Origin: an uncultured Eubacterium sp.
GTDB lineage: Bacteria; Bacillota; Clostridia; Lachnospirales; Lachnospiraceae
NCBI GenBank assembly: GCA_910584345.1
Contig: CAJTZX010000010.1
Span: 1-64,000, forward strand
Length of the DNA: 64,000 nt
Direction of reading: 5' to 3'
Part shown: piece by piece, positions 1-7,705 of the stretch
Position numbering within the stretch: position 1 is the first letter of the stretch
Layout: each line of letters opens with the position of its first letter
Translations under genes and position numbers: made by a program
Notes under the pieces: model-generated
Databases searched by the model: none
The model's input: only the letters and a program-made list of their open reading frames with translations
What the model was told of the DNA's origin: nothing

Positions 1-346
1 GAGGATTTCATCTATACGGTTTCTTGTCTTTGTTTTTAAGCAGGAGTCCAAAGCATCCCGGTCAATCCGGCCATGCTTAGCCAGGTGCAAGATGATATTC
101 CTGCCAGAGGCACCAAAAATGTCAGAGATAAAGGACGACAAACGGAAGCCGGAGCTTTGTAAAAATTTCTCAATCCTGTTTTTCTGCGATGTAATATCAC
201 GGATGATGCTCTTGCGGTAACGGTTTAAGTCACGGAACTCACGGATTCTTTTTTCAGGGATAAAGCTGCCATTCAAAAGCCCGGCTCGGAGCAGGGTGGA
301 AATCCACTCGGAATCCCGCATGTCTGTTTTTTTGCCAGGGACGTTG
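1..346 (-). pseudogene. IS110-family transposase, internal fragment
   Basis: Reading the minus strand from about 346 to the window edge gives an open stretch with the IS110-type segment PGKKTDMRDSEWISTLLRAG, then a long helical middle part with FIPEKRIREFRDLNRYRKS. In IS110 enzymes this follows the DEDD catalytic N-terminus. That N-terminus is missing: homology stops abruptly at about 346, where the inverted repeat of a second element begins. The C-terminus may continue to the left of the window. It is therefore at least 5'-truncated and not expected to be active. Seen: residues and the break. Inferred: family assignment. Confidence 0.75.
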
Positions 347-797
347 ACAATTCAATAGACTTTATACTCTGGATGCGGTATACTACCGTTAACAGCACAC
401 CAAACATAAAAGGAGCGTGATTATATGTCATTAACAAATGAAGATTTATTAGCAATCAGTCAATTATTAGATACAAAGCTCAAGGCTGAATTAAAACCTA
501 TTCAAGATGATATTGAAACTATCAAGAATGAGCAAAAAAGAAGCAATATCATAATTGAAAATGAAATTCGTTCTGACGTTAGAATGCTTGCTGAAAACTA
601 TATGCCAGCTGCTAAGAAATACGAAAAAGCAACTGCAAAAACAGAAGCAATGCAAGCTGATATTGATGTTATGAAAAGTGTAATTCGTGAACACAGCGAA
701 AAACTGCAAAAGATATCATAGTACATAACTGTTCTATCCTGAAATCCACATAACCAACAACCACTAAACCAGAGTGTAAAGCCTATTGAATTGCCAA
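344..797. mobile_element. Small element bounded by 29-bp inverted repeats, carrying one 98-codon gene
   Basis: Positions 344-372 and the reverse complement of 769-797 match at 26 of 29 bases (TTGRCAATTCAATAGRC, then TTTAYACTCTGG). They enclose about 400 bp with a single gene. The left repeat abuts a broken IS110 transposase and the right repeat abuts a J-domain gene remnant, so the unit sits at a rearrangement joint. The right repeat also forms the left arm of an intrinsic terminator. No transposase is encoded, so if mobile it would be moved in trans. No convincing target duplication was seen. Confidence 0.55.
425..721 (+). CDS. Small predicted coiled-coil protein, function unknown (98 aa)
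   Basis: ATG at 425 is preceded by AGGAG at 411-415. The product is charged and almost wholly helical: a heptad-like segment covers about residues 15-50 (KAELKPIQDDIETIKNEQK) and a second about 60-95, with no membrane segment or signal peptide. I do not recognise a named family. It resembles small coiled-coil proteins of unknown role often seen in gut Firmicutes. It is the only open gene between the 29-bp inverted repeats and ends in a terminator hairpin, so it is an intact single-gene unit inside otherwise decayed DNA. It could be a passenger, an anti-silencing or a regulatory protein; the sequence does not decide. Confidence 0.7.
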   Translation: MSLTNEDLLAISQLLDTKLKAELKPIQDDIETIKNEQKRSNIIIENEIRSDVRMLAENYMPAAKKYEKATAKTEAMQADIDVMKSVIREHSEKLQKIS

Positions 798-815
798 GGG
801 CTTTACACTTTTTAT
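773..815 (+). terminator. Intrinsic terminator after the 98-codon gene
   Basis: AGTGTAAAGCC (773-783) pairs perfectly with GGCTTTACACT (799-809) and is followed by a T-rich run. The left arm and loop lie within the right inverted repeat of the small element. Confidence 0.75.
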
Positions 816-831
816 TTAGGGAGGTTATGAC

Positions 832-939
832 ATGAATAAATATTTTGAGAATATCAGGACACTTGAGGAATTAAGAAAACAATACAAAGAATGATTAAAG
901 CTGCATCACCCTGATAACAGTGGGAATTTGGAAAAATAG
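832..939 (+). pseudogene. J-domain (DnaJ-like) protein remnant
   Basis: A good ribosome site (AGGGAGG at 819-825) precedes ATG 832. The reading frame gives MNKYFENIRTLEELRKQYKE, then a TGA at 892-894, and continues in frame as LKLHHPDNSGN, which contains the HPD motif of J domains. The frame is then lost at about 936, where IS3 orfB sequence begins on the other strand. Short J-domain proteins with this start are common in clostridial conjugative elements. The gene is dead: an in-frame stop before the HPD motif plus 3' truncation by the IS element. Confidence 0.7.
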
Positions 940-1662
940 TTCGGATTTAATCCATCCGTCGATCGATTCCATTGCTGCATTGTCTGTAGGCGTTCCGGCA
1001 CGTGACATGGAATGTATAATGCCACATGGTCCGAGCAGGTCATTATAGTTTTTTGATGCATATACCGAATCCTGGTCCGAATGCAGGATCATTTTATATT
1101 CCGGATAATCTTCCTTAAGTTTTATGAGGTCATTCAGGCCGCTGATATATGTCATCCGGTCTCCGCGCTTTGCCGAAAGCGAATGGCTCAGGATCTCATT
1201 GTTCCACAAGTCCATGTACAATGTCAGCTCATAATAAACACCTTTTAAGCGGAATGCCGTCATATCACTTACAATGCACTGCATCGGCCCGTCAATTTTA
1301 AGACCTGCCAGGATGAGATTCGGATACACTTTGCGCGGCTCGCCCGGTTTTTTATACCGGTAATGTTTGGATCTGCTTTTCATGCCTGCAATCTTACAGC
1401 ATTTGTGCGCATAGGGATCTGAGACTTTAAGCCCTGTGTCCAGATGGATTTTTGCATTTAGCCACCGATATCCGTGTGACGGATATTTCATATGATATTC
1501 CCTGAATAAAATGACATTGTCTACGAGCATTTTGGTTTTCGGAGCTGGATCGGAAAGACGTTTCTTCCAATGATAAAAGCTGTTTCTCCGGATTCCCATG
1601 GATTCACATAACAGCTTTATGGGAAATTCTCCGGATAATTCCAGTATTATTTCATATTCCAA
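895..1662 (-). pseudogene. IS3-family transposase OrfB (DDE), C-terminally truncated
   Basis: 255 codons. The order is an HTH_21-like N-terminus (YPSHGYRWLNAKI), then the DDE integrase core with ISDMTAFRLKG (first Asp), HSDQDSVYAS (second Asp) and the segment ending DNAAMESIDGWIKSELF, which carries the catalytic Glu. Normal OrfB continues about 40-50 residues further; here the frame runs out into antisense of the J-domain remnant and stops at 895. OrfA overlaps its start by 16 bp, the usual IS3 arrangement for programmed -1 frameshifting. The catalytic residues are present but the end of the domain and the left terminal repeat are gone, so it is probably inactive. Confidence 0.8.
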
Positions 1663-2120
1663 TTGTCGAAGATTGTGACTGTCTTGGCTGCACCATCCCC
1701 TTTCACTTCGTATCCTTTTTTTAACCGCGCTTCACGGATCCGTGATTTTACCAGTTCCTTGATAAGTTCATCTTTCGTCATTGACTCATATTCGGACAGA
1801 TCCGGTTCAGAAGAATGTATGCTTATTTTTACTGTGTTTTCCTCCTTCTGAATCCGGTTTATAGGCGGCAGTCCGTTTACATCCCGGTACAGCCTCATAT
1901 AATCCCTGGCTGTGCCCTCACTTATTTTGTATTTTATGGCGGCATCACTTTTGCTTATTTCATTGTTGTAAATCTTTTTTCCGATGTCTAGTCTTTCTTC
2001 TCTTGTGTAGCCCATTGGTAAACCTCCTGTTCATTTCGTTGGGAGAGATGTTTATATGTAATGTAGACAGTGTTTAATATTACCCTTTTCTTTGTCTAAT
2101 TTCTACCCCCTCCGTGTCCA
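936..2120 (-). mobile_element. IS3-family insertion sequence, 3' end lost
   Basis: Contains orfA and truncated orfB. The intact end is at about 2120, where the minus strand begins TGGACACGGAGGGGG, with the terminal TG expected of IS3. It lies immediately beside the truncated secreted-protein gene at 2124-2264. The opposite terminal repeat is missing, because the element ends abruptly inside a J-domain gene remnant at about 936. Confidence 0.65.
1647..2015 (-). CDS. IS3-family transposase OrfA
   Basis: 122 aa. The N-terminal helix-turn-helix (MGYTREERLDIGKKIYNNE, then SKSDAAIKYKISEGTARDY) is a Tnp HTH of the IS3/orfA kind that binds the terminal repeats. A charged C-terminal helix (about residues 75-105) is the expected leucine-zipper-like region. 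It overlaps OrfB by 16 bp. An AGGAGG-type ribosome site lies just upstream (rc of 2023-2028). It is intact on its own, but the IS has lost its far end. Confidence 0.8.
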   Translation of the reverse strand: MGYTREERLDIGKKIYNNEISKSDAAIKYKISEGTARDYMRLYRDVNGLPPINRIQKEENTVKISIHSSEPDLSEYESMTKDELIKELVKSRIREARLKKGYEVKGDGAAKTVTIFDNWNMK

Positions 2121-2123
2121 ATT

Positions 2124-2264
2124 TTAGTTTACCACTTCAAAATTGATGTATACTACCTCTTCCTTTGGCGTGTTTTCCTCTGCGGCAAATGCAGATAAGG
2201 GCATCACTGTGATTGCCATAAGAACCGATAAGAAAACTGACGTCCCTTTTTTAATCTGTTGCAT
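2124..2264 (-). pseudogene. Signal-peptide stub of a secreted protein
   Basis: ATG at 2264 (minus strand) follows AGGAGG. The product starts MQQIKKGTSVFLSVLMAIT and continues with a hydrophobic core to an SAFAAEE signal-peptidase I site at about residue 27, then about 19 residues before TAA at 2124. This stop sits 4 bp from the IS3 end, so the insertion removed the rest of the gene. The starts of Lachnospiraceae surface proteins look like this, but the missing body prevents assignment. Confidence 0.6.
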
Positions 2265-2393
2265 TATTGTGTTACCTCCTGTATGAAATCTCTCAATCGT
2301 TACTTGAAACAGAGCCACCGTCAAATTCTTCCTTTATAAAACCTTTCCATTTAAGTATCAGCCACTCTTTCCTGAATAACACTCCCCTCTATT

Positions 2394-2736
2394 TCAAAAT
2401 TGTTCCGTAATTTTTCTTTTCACCCGATCCTGGAATGGCGCAGCTATAAATAAACTGATTCTATCTATACCTGCATTCTGCAAAATAGAATCAGCGCACC
2501 GGCCAATAAATACACAGTTATCCTCACTGGCAAGCTCCGTTATCAACTGACTGTGAATGGAAAAAAGCATGTCATTTGCGGATAGTCCTCTCCATTCCTC
2601 ATTGTTTGCATCATACCAAATACGGTGAAGCCACGGATTATGTTTTTTTCATCTGCTTTTTCTAACTCGTCCGAAGGAATTGCAGAACGGGACAATGCTT
2701 CCTCTACCAAAATCCGGTCATAAAAAGTAAATCATG
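2394..2736 (-). pseudogene. Cytidylate kinase-like protein, frameshifted
   Basis: On the minus strand, one frame gives FYDRILVEEALSRSA up to an A7 run at about 2652. A different frame then continues with NNEEWRGLSANDMLF, ELASEDNCVFIGRCADSIL and FIAAPFQDRVKRKI to TGA at 2394. CVFIGRCAD and the LFSIHSQLI stretch match the cytidylate kinase-like family (Pfam AAA_33/Cytidylate_kin2 type). The Walker A N-terminus is absent. A frameshift at the A run and the missing start show it is dead. Function in life: probably a nucleoside-monophosphate-kinase-fold enzyme of unknown substrate. Confidence 0.65.
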
Positions 2737-2941
2737 ATTGATTATTATAGAAAGAGGGCTAAAATAAAATAGACAATCAGCCTGTCCGTGTTCGATATCA
2801 GTCACCTTACCACGAATTGCCTAACAAACCCAACATACCAGATACGTGCCTGGAATTGTCTATTGGCTTTTTAGCAAGATAGAGCTATAATAGGAAAATC
2901 TAAGTGCACTCTATAGTGTCTAATATTACAGAGGTGATTGT

Positions 2942-3499
2942 TTGAAGAATGAAGAAATCTCATTAGGAACAAAAAAGATACTGGCTCTTTCATAAAAAAA
3001 AGCGATGCGTCAAAAAAACTTTTCTAAAATTACTGTAAAAGAAATCATACAGGATTGCGGCGTTAACCGGAATACCTTTTATTATCATTTTGATGATATT
3101 TATGCGCTTCTCCGTTGGATGCTAACCGAGGAAACGATTAAGGTGGTGAAACATTTTGATCTGCTGGTTGACTACGAAGATGCAATCCGCTTTGTCATGG
3201 ATTATGTAGATGAAAATGACTATATTATCAGTTGTGCTTATGACGCCATAGGACGTGATGAAATGAAACGATTTTTTTATTCGGATCTAATTGCAATCAC
3301 ATCCAGCGTAATCAATAGCGCAGACGAAAAATCCCAAAAAAATCTTGAACCTGAGTTTAAGGATTTCCTTGCACATTTTTATACAGAATCACTCGCCGGA
3401 ATCTTAGTCAATTGGGTCAAAGAAAAGCCGATGAAAGATAGGGAGAAGATTGTCCTATATCTTAAAACCATAATTGAAACCAGTTTATCCTTGTTCTAA
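2942..3499 (+). pseudogene. TetR-family regulator with in-frame stop near the start
   Basis: A TTG start at 2942 with GAGGTG upstream opens a frame LKNEEISLGTKKILALS, followed by TAA at about 2993 and then AMRQKNFSKITVKEIIQDCG and NRNTFYYHFDDIYALL, a typical TetR helix-turn-helix. The rest (about 120 aa) is the all-helical ligand domain of the TetR_C_33-like kind. The stop falls within helix 1 of the DNA-binding domain. Restart at ATG 3005 would give 164 aa lacking helix 1, which should harm DNA binding. Either it is a recent nonsense mutation or a shortened protein is made; I favour pseudogene. Confidence 0.65.
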
Positions 3500-3522
3500 A
3501 AAAACAACATGTTAATATTCAT

Positions 3523-3957
3523 GGAAAAGCTTTTGTTAAAGTTCATAGAAAAAAGAAGCAGAAGGGAAAACGTGAAGATAACCTCAAAGGCATCCCTGTC
3601 ACGGTGGTCCAGCATGAAATGACAGACGACGAACTGAAGGCCGCATTTCCGGATGGGAAATATAAGCGCCTTCCAGACGAAGTGTATAAAAGGCTGGAAT
3701 TCCATCCGGCTTCTTTTGAAGTGATGGAGCACCATGTAGCTGTTTGAGCCGGCATGGATAATGAAACCATTGTGAAGGCAGGACGTCCGAAGGACCTACT
3801 GCGTGACAGCATAGTCATGCCTTCCCTGGAAGCAGCGGTCATCAATGGCAAATACGTCAATTCGCTCCCGCTCTACCGTATGGAGCAGGAATTTAAGTGT
3901 AACGACGTAAACATCAACTGCCAGAACATTGCCGGAAAACCAATAAGTATGAAGTGA
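3523..3957 (+). pseudogene. IS66-family transposase (TnpC) fragment with in-frame stop
   Basis: The frame gives KVHRKKKQKGKRE, then LPDEVYKRLEFHPASFEV and EHHVAV, a TGA, then KAGRPKDLLRDSIV, PSLEAAVINGKYVNSLPLYR and EQEFKCNDVNI. These match the segment of IS66 TnpC that joins the zinc-binding region to the catalytic domain. The N-terminal part, the DDE core and the C-terminus are missing, and TGA replaces an expected Tyr codon. Nonfunctional relic. Confidence 0.8.
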
Positions 3958-4202
3958 AATAAAGTCCTCCAAATTTACCTTGCTATCGTCCCATTTATCT
4001 TGATAAATTAGCTGTCCGTCTTTCATCATCAAAACTTATCTGCAATTTGCTCAATATCAGATACGACATGTGTTGACAGCAACACAAGACTTTCCTTTCC
4101 CAAGTCCGCAATCAGATTGCGAAATCTTACCCTTTCTTTTGGATCAAGTCCAGCAGTTGGTTCATCTAAAACGAGAAGTTTTGGTTGATTGAGTAATGCC
4201 TG
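3942..4202 (-). pseudogene. ABC transporter ATPase fragment, frameshifted
   Basis: Minus strand gives LLNQPKLLVLDEPTAGLDP (Walker B and D-loop), then LVLLSTHVVSDIEQIADK (H-loop His) before a stop. A frame change continues as MMKDGQLIYQDKWDD. This is the C-terminal half of an ABC-2-type exporter ATPase. Walker A and the LSGGQ signature are missing because the fragment begins at a deletion joint at about 4203. Confidence 0.7.
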
Positions 4203-4204
4203 TA

Positions 4205-4420
4205 CTATATTTCATATATCATTCTTCCAACTAAAAGGACGAACAAAACAGACCACCATTTAATATAAGAAAACTGATTACCAATACTGCATAATGGGAT
4301 AAGCCAACAAAAAACAAAAAAATCAAGTGCCCCTAAAATTCCCATTCTCACAAGAATCACACTTTTCAATGAAAATCGTGCAGACATTTCAAATTCATTC
4401 CATATACTATAGAACGTGTG
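4205..4420 (-). pseudogene. Membrane-protein fragment, unidentified
   Basis: The minus-strand frame reads through IWNEFEMSARFSLKSVILVRM, then hydrophobic LGALDFFVFCWLIPL and a second hydrophobic stretch WWSVLFVLLVG, suggesting two membrane segments. It is open at its 5' side and fused at 4203 to an ABC ATPase fragment, so both may derive from one export operon shortened by deletion. I do not recognise the family. Confidence 0.4.
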
Positions 4421-4837
4421 TTTTCTGTTACAACTAACAGCCCTAGAAACGGGATTTTTGCGAAAGTTATTTACACATAAATTCTTTGTCTCTGTTTGTA
4501 GGACGTGGGAAAGCTATTCTTTCGCTTTTCCACGTCCTGTGAATAAAGTTATCCATAATTCCATAGCCTGTTATGCACATTTCCATAATGCTTGTCTTTT
4601 GGTCTTTGGTTCGGAATAGTGTGGTGCTGGCGTTTAGCCAGGGCGAACTAGGCGCCGCGACCGTCCGGCTGTCACAGTTTAGATGCAGAATACTTAGTGA
4701 TTCTTAGCATTCTGGAACTGACACAGGCAGACCAGGCAAACGCACACTATCAGCGTTCGGGAATCCATAATATACAACACATAATCCAAACTGTTACCAT
4801 CGAATTCCAAAAACTTGAAAATTTCTGATATAGTGCA
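4421..4837. other. Intergenic region before guaB with a hairpin and repeat sequences
   Basis: No convincing gene. It holds a 14-bp inverted repeat (GGACGTGGGAAAGC at 4501-4514 against GCTTTTCCACGTCC at 4524-4537, one G:T mismatch), a 25-bp sequence at 4626-4650 that recurs exactly at 47172-47196, and a copy of the AACTGTTAC core at 4789-4797 that recurs in many gaps of this window. Confidence 0.6.
4626..4650 (+). repeat. Copy 1 of an exact 25-bp repeat
   Basis: Begins GCTGGCGTTTAGCCAG (a 5-bp stem CTGGC/GCCAG) and ends GGGCGAACTA. The second exact copy is at 47172-47196. Both copies lie near an AACTGTTAC/GTAACAGTT core. Confidence 0.7.
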
Positions 4838-4866
4838 TTGACTTTTTTATCTTGGTATTGTAGAAT
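4838..4866 (+). promoter_or_regulatory. Promoter of guaB
   Basis: TTGACT (4838-4843), 17-bp spacer, TAGAAT (4861-4866): a sigma-A type promoter. It leaves a leader of about 65 nt, too short for a purine riboswitch, and none is visible. Confidence 0.7.
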
Positions 4867-4936
4867 TGATAAAATTCAAAAAACAAAGAAAAATAAAGGA
4901 ATCGGAACGCACCCGAAGAAAGAGAGGATATTGCAT

Positions 4937-6391
4937 ATGGCAACCATTATCGGCGAAGGCATTACATTTGATGACGTACTTTTAGTCCCGGCTTACTCAG
5001 AAGTTACTCCGAACATGATTGATCTATCTACAAAGCTTACAAACACAATCTCCCTGAACATTCCCATGATGAGTGCAAGTATGGATACAGTCACAGAACA
5101 TCGTATGGCGATTGCTATGGCCAGACAAGGCGGTATTGGCATCATCCACAAAAATATGTCCATAGAAGCACAGGCTGAAGAAGTAGACAAAGTAAAGCGC
5201 TCGGAAAACGGCGTTATTACAGATCCGTTTTCACTCTCGGAAGACAATACCCTTTTAGACGCTGATGATTTAATGGCAAAATTCCGTATCTCCGGCGTTC
5301 CGATCACCAATAACGGTAAACTCGTCGGTATTATTACAAATCGTGATTTAAAGTTTGAAACCGACTATTCTAAAAAAATCAAAGACTGCATGACTTCCGA
5401 AGGTCTGATTACTGCCAGAGAAGGAATCACACTCGAAGAAGCAAAACAGATTCTTGCAAAAGCAAGAAAAGAAAAACTCCCTATTGTAGATGAAAACAAC
5501 AATTTAAAAGGTCTGATTACCATTAAAGATATTGAAAAACAAATCAAATATCCAGATTCAGCGAAAGATGAACAAGGCCGTCTGCTTTGCGGCGCCGGCG
5601 TAGGCATTACTGCAAATATGATGGATCGCGTAGAAGCGCTGGTAGGCGCTCATGTCGATGTTATTGTCGTAGACTCCGCACACGGTCATTCCAAAAATAT
5701 ATTAAAAGCAGTAAGAGACATAAAATCTACTTATCCGAATCTACAAGTAATTGCCGGAAATATTGCAACCGGCGAAGCTGCCAAAGCACTGATCGAAGCT
5801 GGCGCAGATTGTGTAAAAGTTGGTATCGGACCTGGTTCCATTTGTACGACCCGTGTTGTTTCCGGTATTGGCGTACCGCAAATTACCGCTATTATGGACT
5901 GTTATCAGGTTGCAAGCAAATATAATATTCCTGTCATTGCAGACGGCGGTATTAAATATTCTGGAGATATGACAAAAGCGCTTGCCGCAGGCGCAAATGT
6001 ATGTATGATGGGTTCCATTTTCGCAGGATGTGATGAGGCGCCGGGAACCTTTGAATTATTCCAGGGCAGAAAATATAAAGTATACCGTGGCATGGGTTCT
6101 CTTGCTGCAATGGAAAATGGCAGTAAAGACCGTTATTTTCAGGAAAATGCAAAAAAACTTGTACCGGAAGGCGTAGAAGGACGTGTTGCTTATAAAGGAT
6201 CTGTAGAAGACACGGTATTCCAGTTAATCGGCGGTATCCGTTCTGGCATGGGCTACTGCGGATGTCCTACCATCGAAACACTGCATGAAAACGGAAAATT
6301 TATAAAGATATCTGCGGCTTCCTTAAAAGAAAGCCATCCACATGATATTCACATTACAAAAGAAGCTCCAAATTACAGCATGGACGAATAA
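4937..6391 (+). CDS. guaB: Inosine-5'-monophosphate dehydrogenase
   Basis: 484 aa. Oxidises IMP to XMP with NAD+, the first committed step of GMP synthesis, in the cytosol. The N-terminal part of the barrel starts GITFDDVLLVPAYSEV. Two CBS domains occupy about residues 90-205, and the barrel resumes with the catalytic loop GPGSICTTR, whose nucleophile is Cys303. The flap region contains MGYCGCPTIETL. ATG at 4937 has AGAGAGG upstream and gives the family's usual length; an upstream in-frame ATG at 4838 overlaps the promoter and is rejected. Monocistronic, with its own promoter and terminator. Confidence 0.97.
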   Translation: MATIIGEGITFDDVLLVPAYSEVTPNMIDLSTKLTNTISLNIPMMSASMDTVTEHRMAIAMARQGGIGIIHKNMSIEAQAEEVDKVKRSENGVITDPFSLSEDNTLLDADDLMAKFRISGVPITNNGKLVGIITNRDLKFETDYSKKIKDCMTSEGLITAREGITLEEAKQILAKARKEKLPIVDENNNLKGLITIKDIEKQIKYPDSAKDEQGRLLCGAGVGITANMMDRVEALVGAHVDVIVVDSAHGHSKNILKAVRDIKSTYPNLQVIAGNIATGEAAKALIEAGADCVKVGIGPGSICTTRVVSGIGVPQITAIMDCYQVASKYNIPVIADGGIKYSGDMTKALAAGANVCMMGSIFAGCDEAPGTFELFQGRKYKVYRGMGSLAAMENGSKDRYFQENAKKLVPEGVEGRVAYKGSVEDTVFQLIGGIRSGMGYCGCPTIETLHENGKFIKISAASLKESHPHDIHITKEAPNYSMDE

Positions 6392-6426
6392 CAGCCTTCC
6401 AAATTTTTAAGGGAACTTCGTATAAA

Positions 6427-6471
6427 ACAGCAGAGTCCAAATTTAGGTTTGGTTGCTCTGCTGTATTTTTT
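6427..6471 (+). terminator. Terminator of guaB
   Basis: ACAGCAGAG (6427-6435) pairs with CTCTGCTGT (6456-6464), followed by a T-rich tail. Confidence 0.85.
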
Positions 6472-6543
6472 AGCTGGATCGTTTCTTTTTTATATTTTGT
6501 AAAATGTGCATAAATACTTTGTAATATTTTGTTAAAAAATTAG

Positions 6544-6572
6544 TTGCATCGTCATGATGAATTCGTTATACT
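6544..6572 (+). promoter_or_regulatory. Promoter of the Big_2 secreted protein
   Basis: TTGCAT (6544-6549), 17-bp spacer, TATACT (6567-6572). Confidence 0.55.
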
Positions 6573-6628
6573 ATTCTTATCCGCAGAAAAATATACAAAA
6601 GAACATCGATTTACGGAAAGGAGAATTT

Positions 6629-7639
6629 ATGAAAAATTTAATCAAACAAATATCCTGTCTTTTACTTGCATTTGTAATGACTGCCAGTATAGCTTTTCTG
6701 GCTCCTACAGATGCAAACGCCAAAATTAAAAATATCGTCAAACCGGAATCCTGGGAAGTTGCTACCGGTGGTGTTCCTATCGTTAAGGATTTTACGCTTC
6801 CAACCGATTCCTCTGAGGTATATCTGTTTGTCGGCTCCAACGCACCTTGCGCCTTTACTATGATGATCTTTAACGGCGAAGACATGGAAATAGACTCCAT
6901 ACGAATTACAGAATCCGATTCTTCCTGGGATACAGACAGCAACGGCATATACGCGAATGGATATCGGGGCAGTTTTACATCTGGTGACTATCATGTTGCA
7001 ATTACTTTCGATACGTCGACTGCATTCCAGTTTGCTGTCGTTGCAGATATCAAAGAAGCTGTCATTAGCAATTCTGTGCTGACAATCACCGAAGGCTTTA
7101 CAAAAAAACTAACTGTAAAAGATAATACCGGAGCAGTCACCTGGAAATCCAGCAAACCTTCTGTTGCCACAGTAGACAAATCCGGCAAAGTAACTGCAAA
7201 AAAAACAGGCAAATGCACAATTACAGCGAATGTAGACGGATCTAATCTAAAATGCAGCGTAACGGTAAAAAGCAATAAATATGTTTCCGCAAAACTGACA
7301 AACAGTGAAATTCCATATGGAAAAGCAAGCTGGGAAGCATATAGCGCAAATTATGACGAAAACGGAAATCTGGTTATCAAATTCAGAATGATTAATAACT
7401 GCGGACATTACTCTGAATATCTGAAAAACTTAAGTGTAAAAGTAAAAACAGCAAAAGGCTCTACGGTTGCTTTCTATAAAGAAGCAAAAAAAACACTTTA
7501 TGTTGCAGATCAAAGCCATAAAGATTTCAAAATTACAATTCCAAAAGCTGACTTGAAAATAAAAAAACCGGTGGATTTAAGAAATGCTTCAGTGCAAACA
7601 GACGGAAGCTTTGGATATACGTATTATACATACAATTAG
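6629..7639 (+). CDS. Secreted protein with a Big_2 domain
   Basis: 336 aa from ATG 6629, preceded by AAGGAG. A signal peptide with core LLLAFVMTASIAFLAP ends near DANAK (about residue 33). Residues about 35-145 form a beta-rich domain resembling bacterial prepeptidase or C-terminal jelly-roll domains, without a motif I can name. Residues about 150-215 are a Big_2 (Ig-like) repeat with TWKSSKPSVATVDKSGKVTA and GKCTITA. The C-terminal 120 residues look like another beta domain. No LPXTG or membrane anchor is seen, so it is probably secreted or loosely wall-attached. The role is unknown; similar proteins are common in gut Lachnospiraceae. Confidence 0.8.
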   Translation: MKNLIKQISCLLLAFVMTASIAFLAPTDANAKIKNIVKPESWEVATGGVPIVKDFTLPTDSSEVYLFVGSNAPCAFTMMIFNGEDMEIDSIRITESDSSWDTDSNGIYANGYRGSFTSGDYHVAITFDTSTAFQFAVVADIKEAVISNSVLTITEGFTKKLTVKDNTGAVTWKSSKPSVATVDKSGKVTAKKTGKCTITANVDGSNLKCSVTVKSNKYVSAKLTNSEIPYGKASWEAYSANYDENGNLVIKFRMINNCGHYSEYLKNLSVKVKTAKGSTVAFYKEAKKTLYVADQSHKDFKITIPKADLKIKKPVDLRNASVQTDGSFGYTYYTYN

Positions 7640-7648
7640 CCATACTAT

Positions 7649-7697
7649 AAAAAACATCTCTTCTACAGCTTCATCCGCTGCAGAAGAGATGTTTTTT
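7649..7697. terminator. Bidirectional terminator between convergent genes
   Basis: ACATCTCTTCT pairs with AGAAGAGATGT around a loop at about 7665-7680. An A-run lies on the left and a T-run on the right, so it can serve both the Big_2 gene and the minus-strand lipoprotein gene. Confidence 0.85.
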
Positions 7698-7705
7698 CAT
7701 TTGGT

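Noticed and set aside
4416..4619. 67-codon plus-strand frame
   Set aside because: Crosses a hairpin and a fragment edge, lacks a ribosome site and shows no domain-like composition.
4838..4936. Upstream in-frame start for guaB
   Set aside because: It overlaps the -35/-10 promoter and would add 33 residues absent from IMP dehydrogenases; ATG 4937 has a ribosome site and matches the family start.
4850..4936. Purine riboswitch in the guaB leader
   Set aside because: The leader from the predicted start site is too short, and no purine aptamer core was seen.
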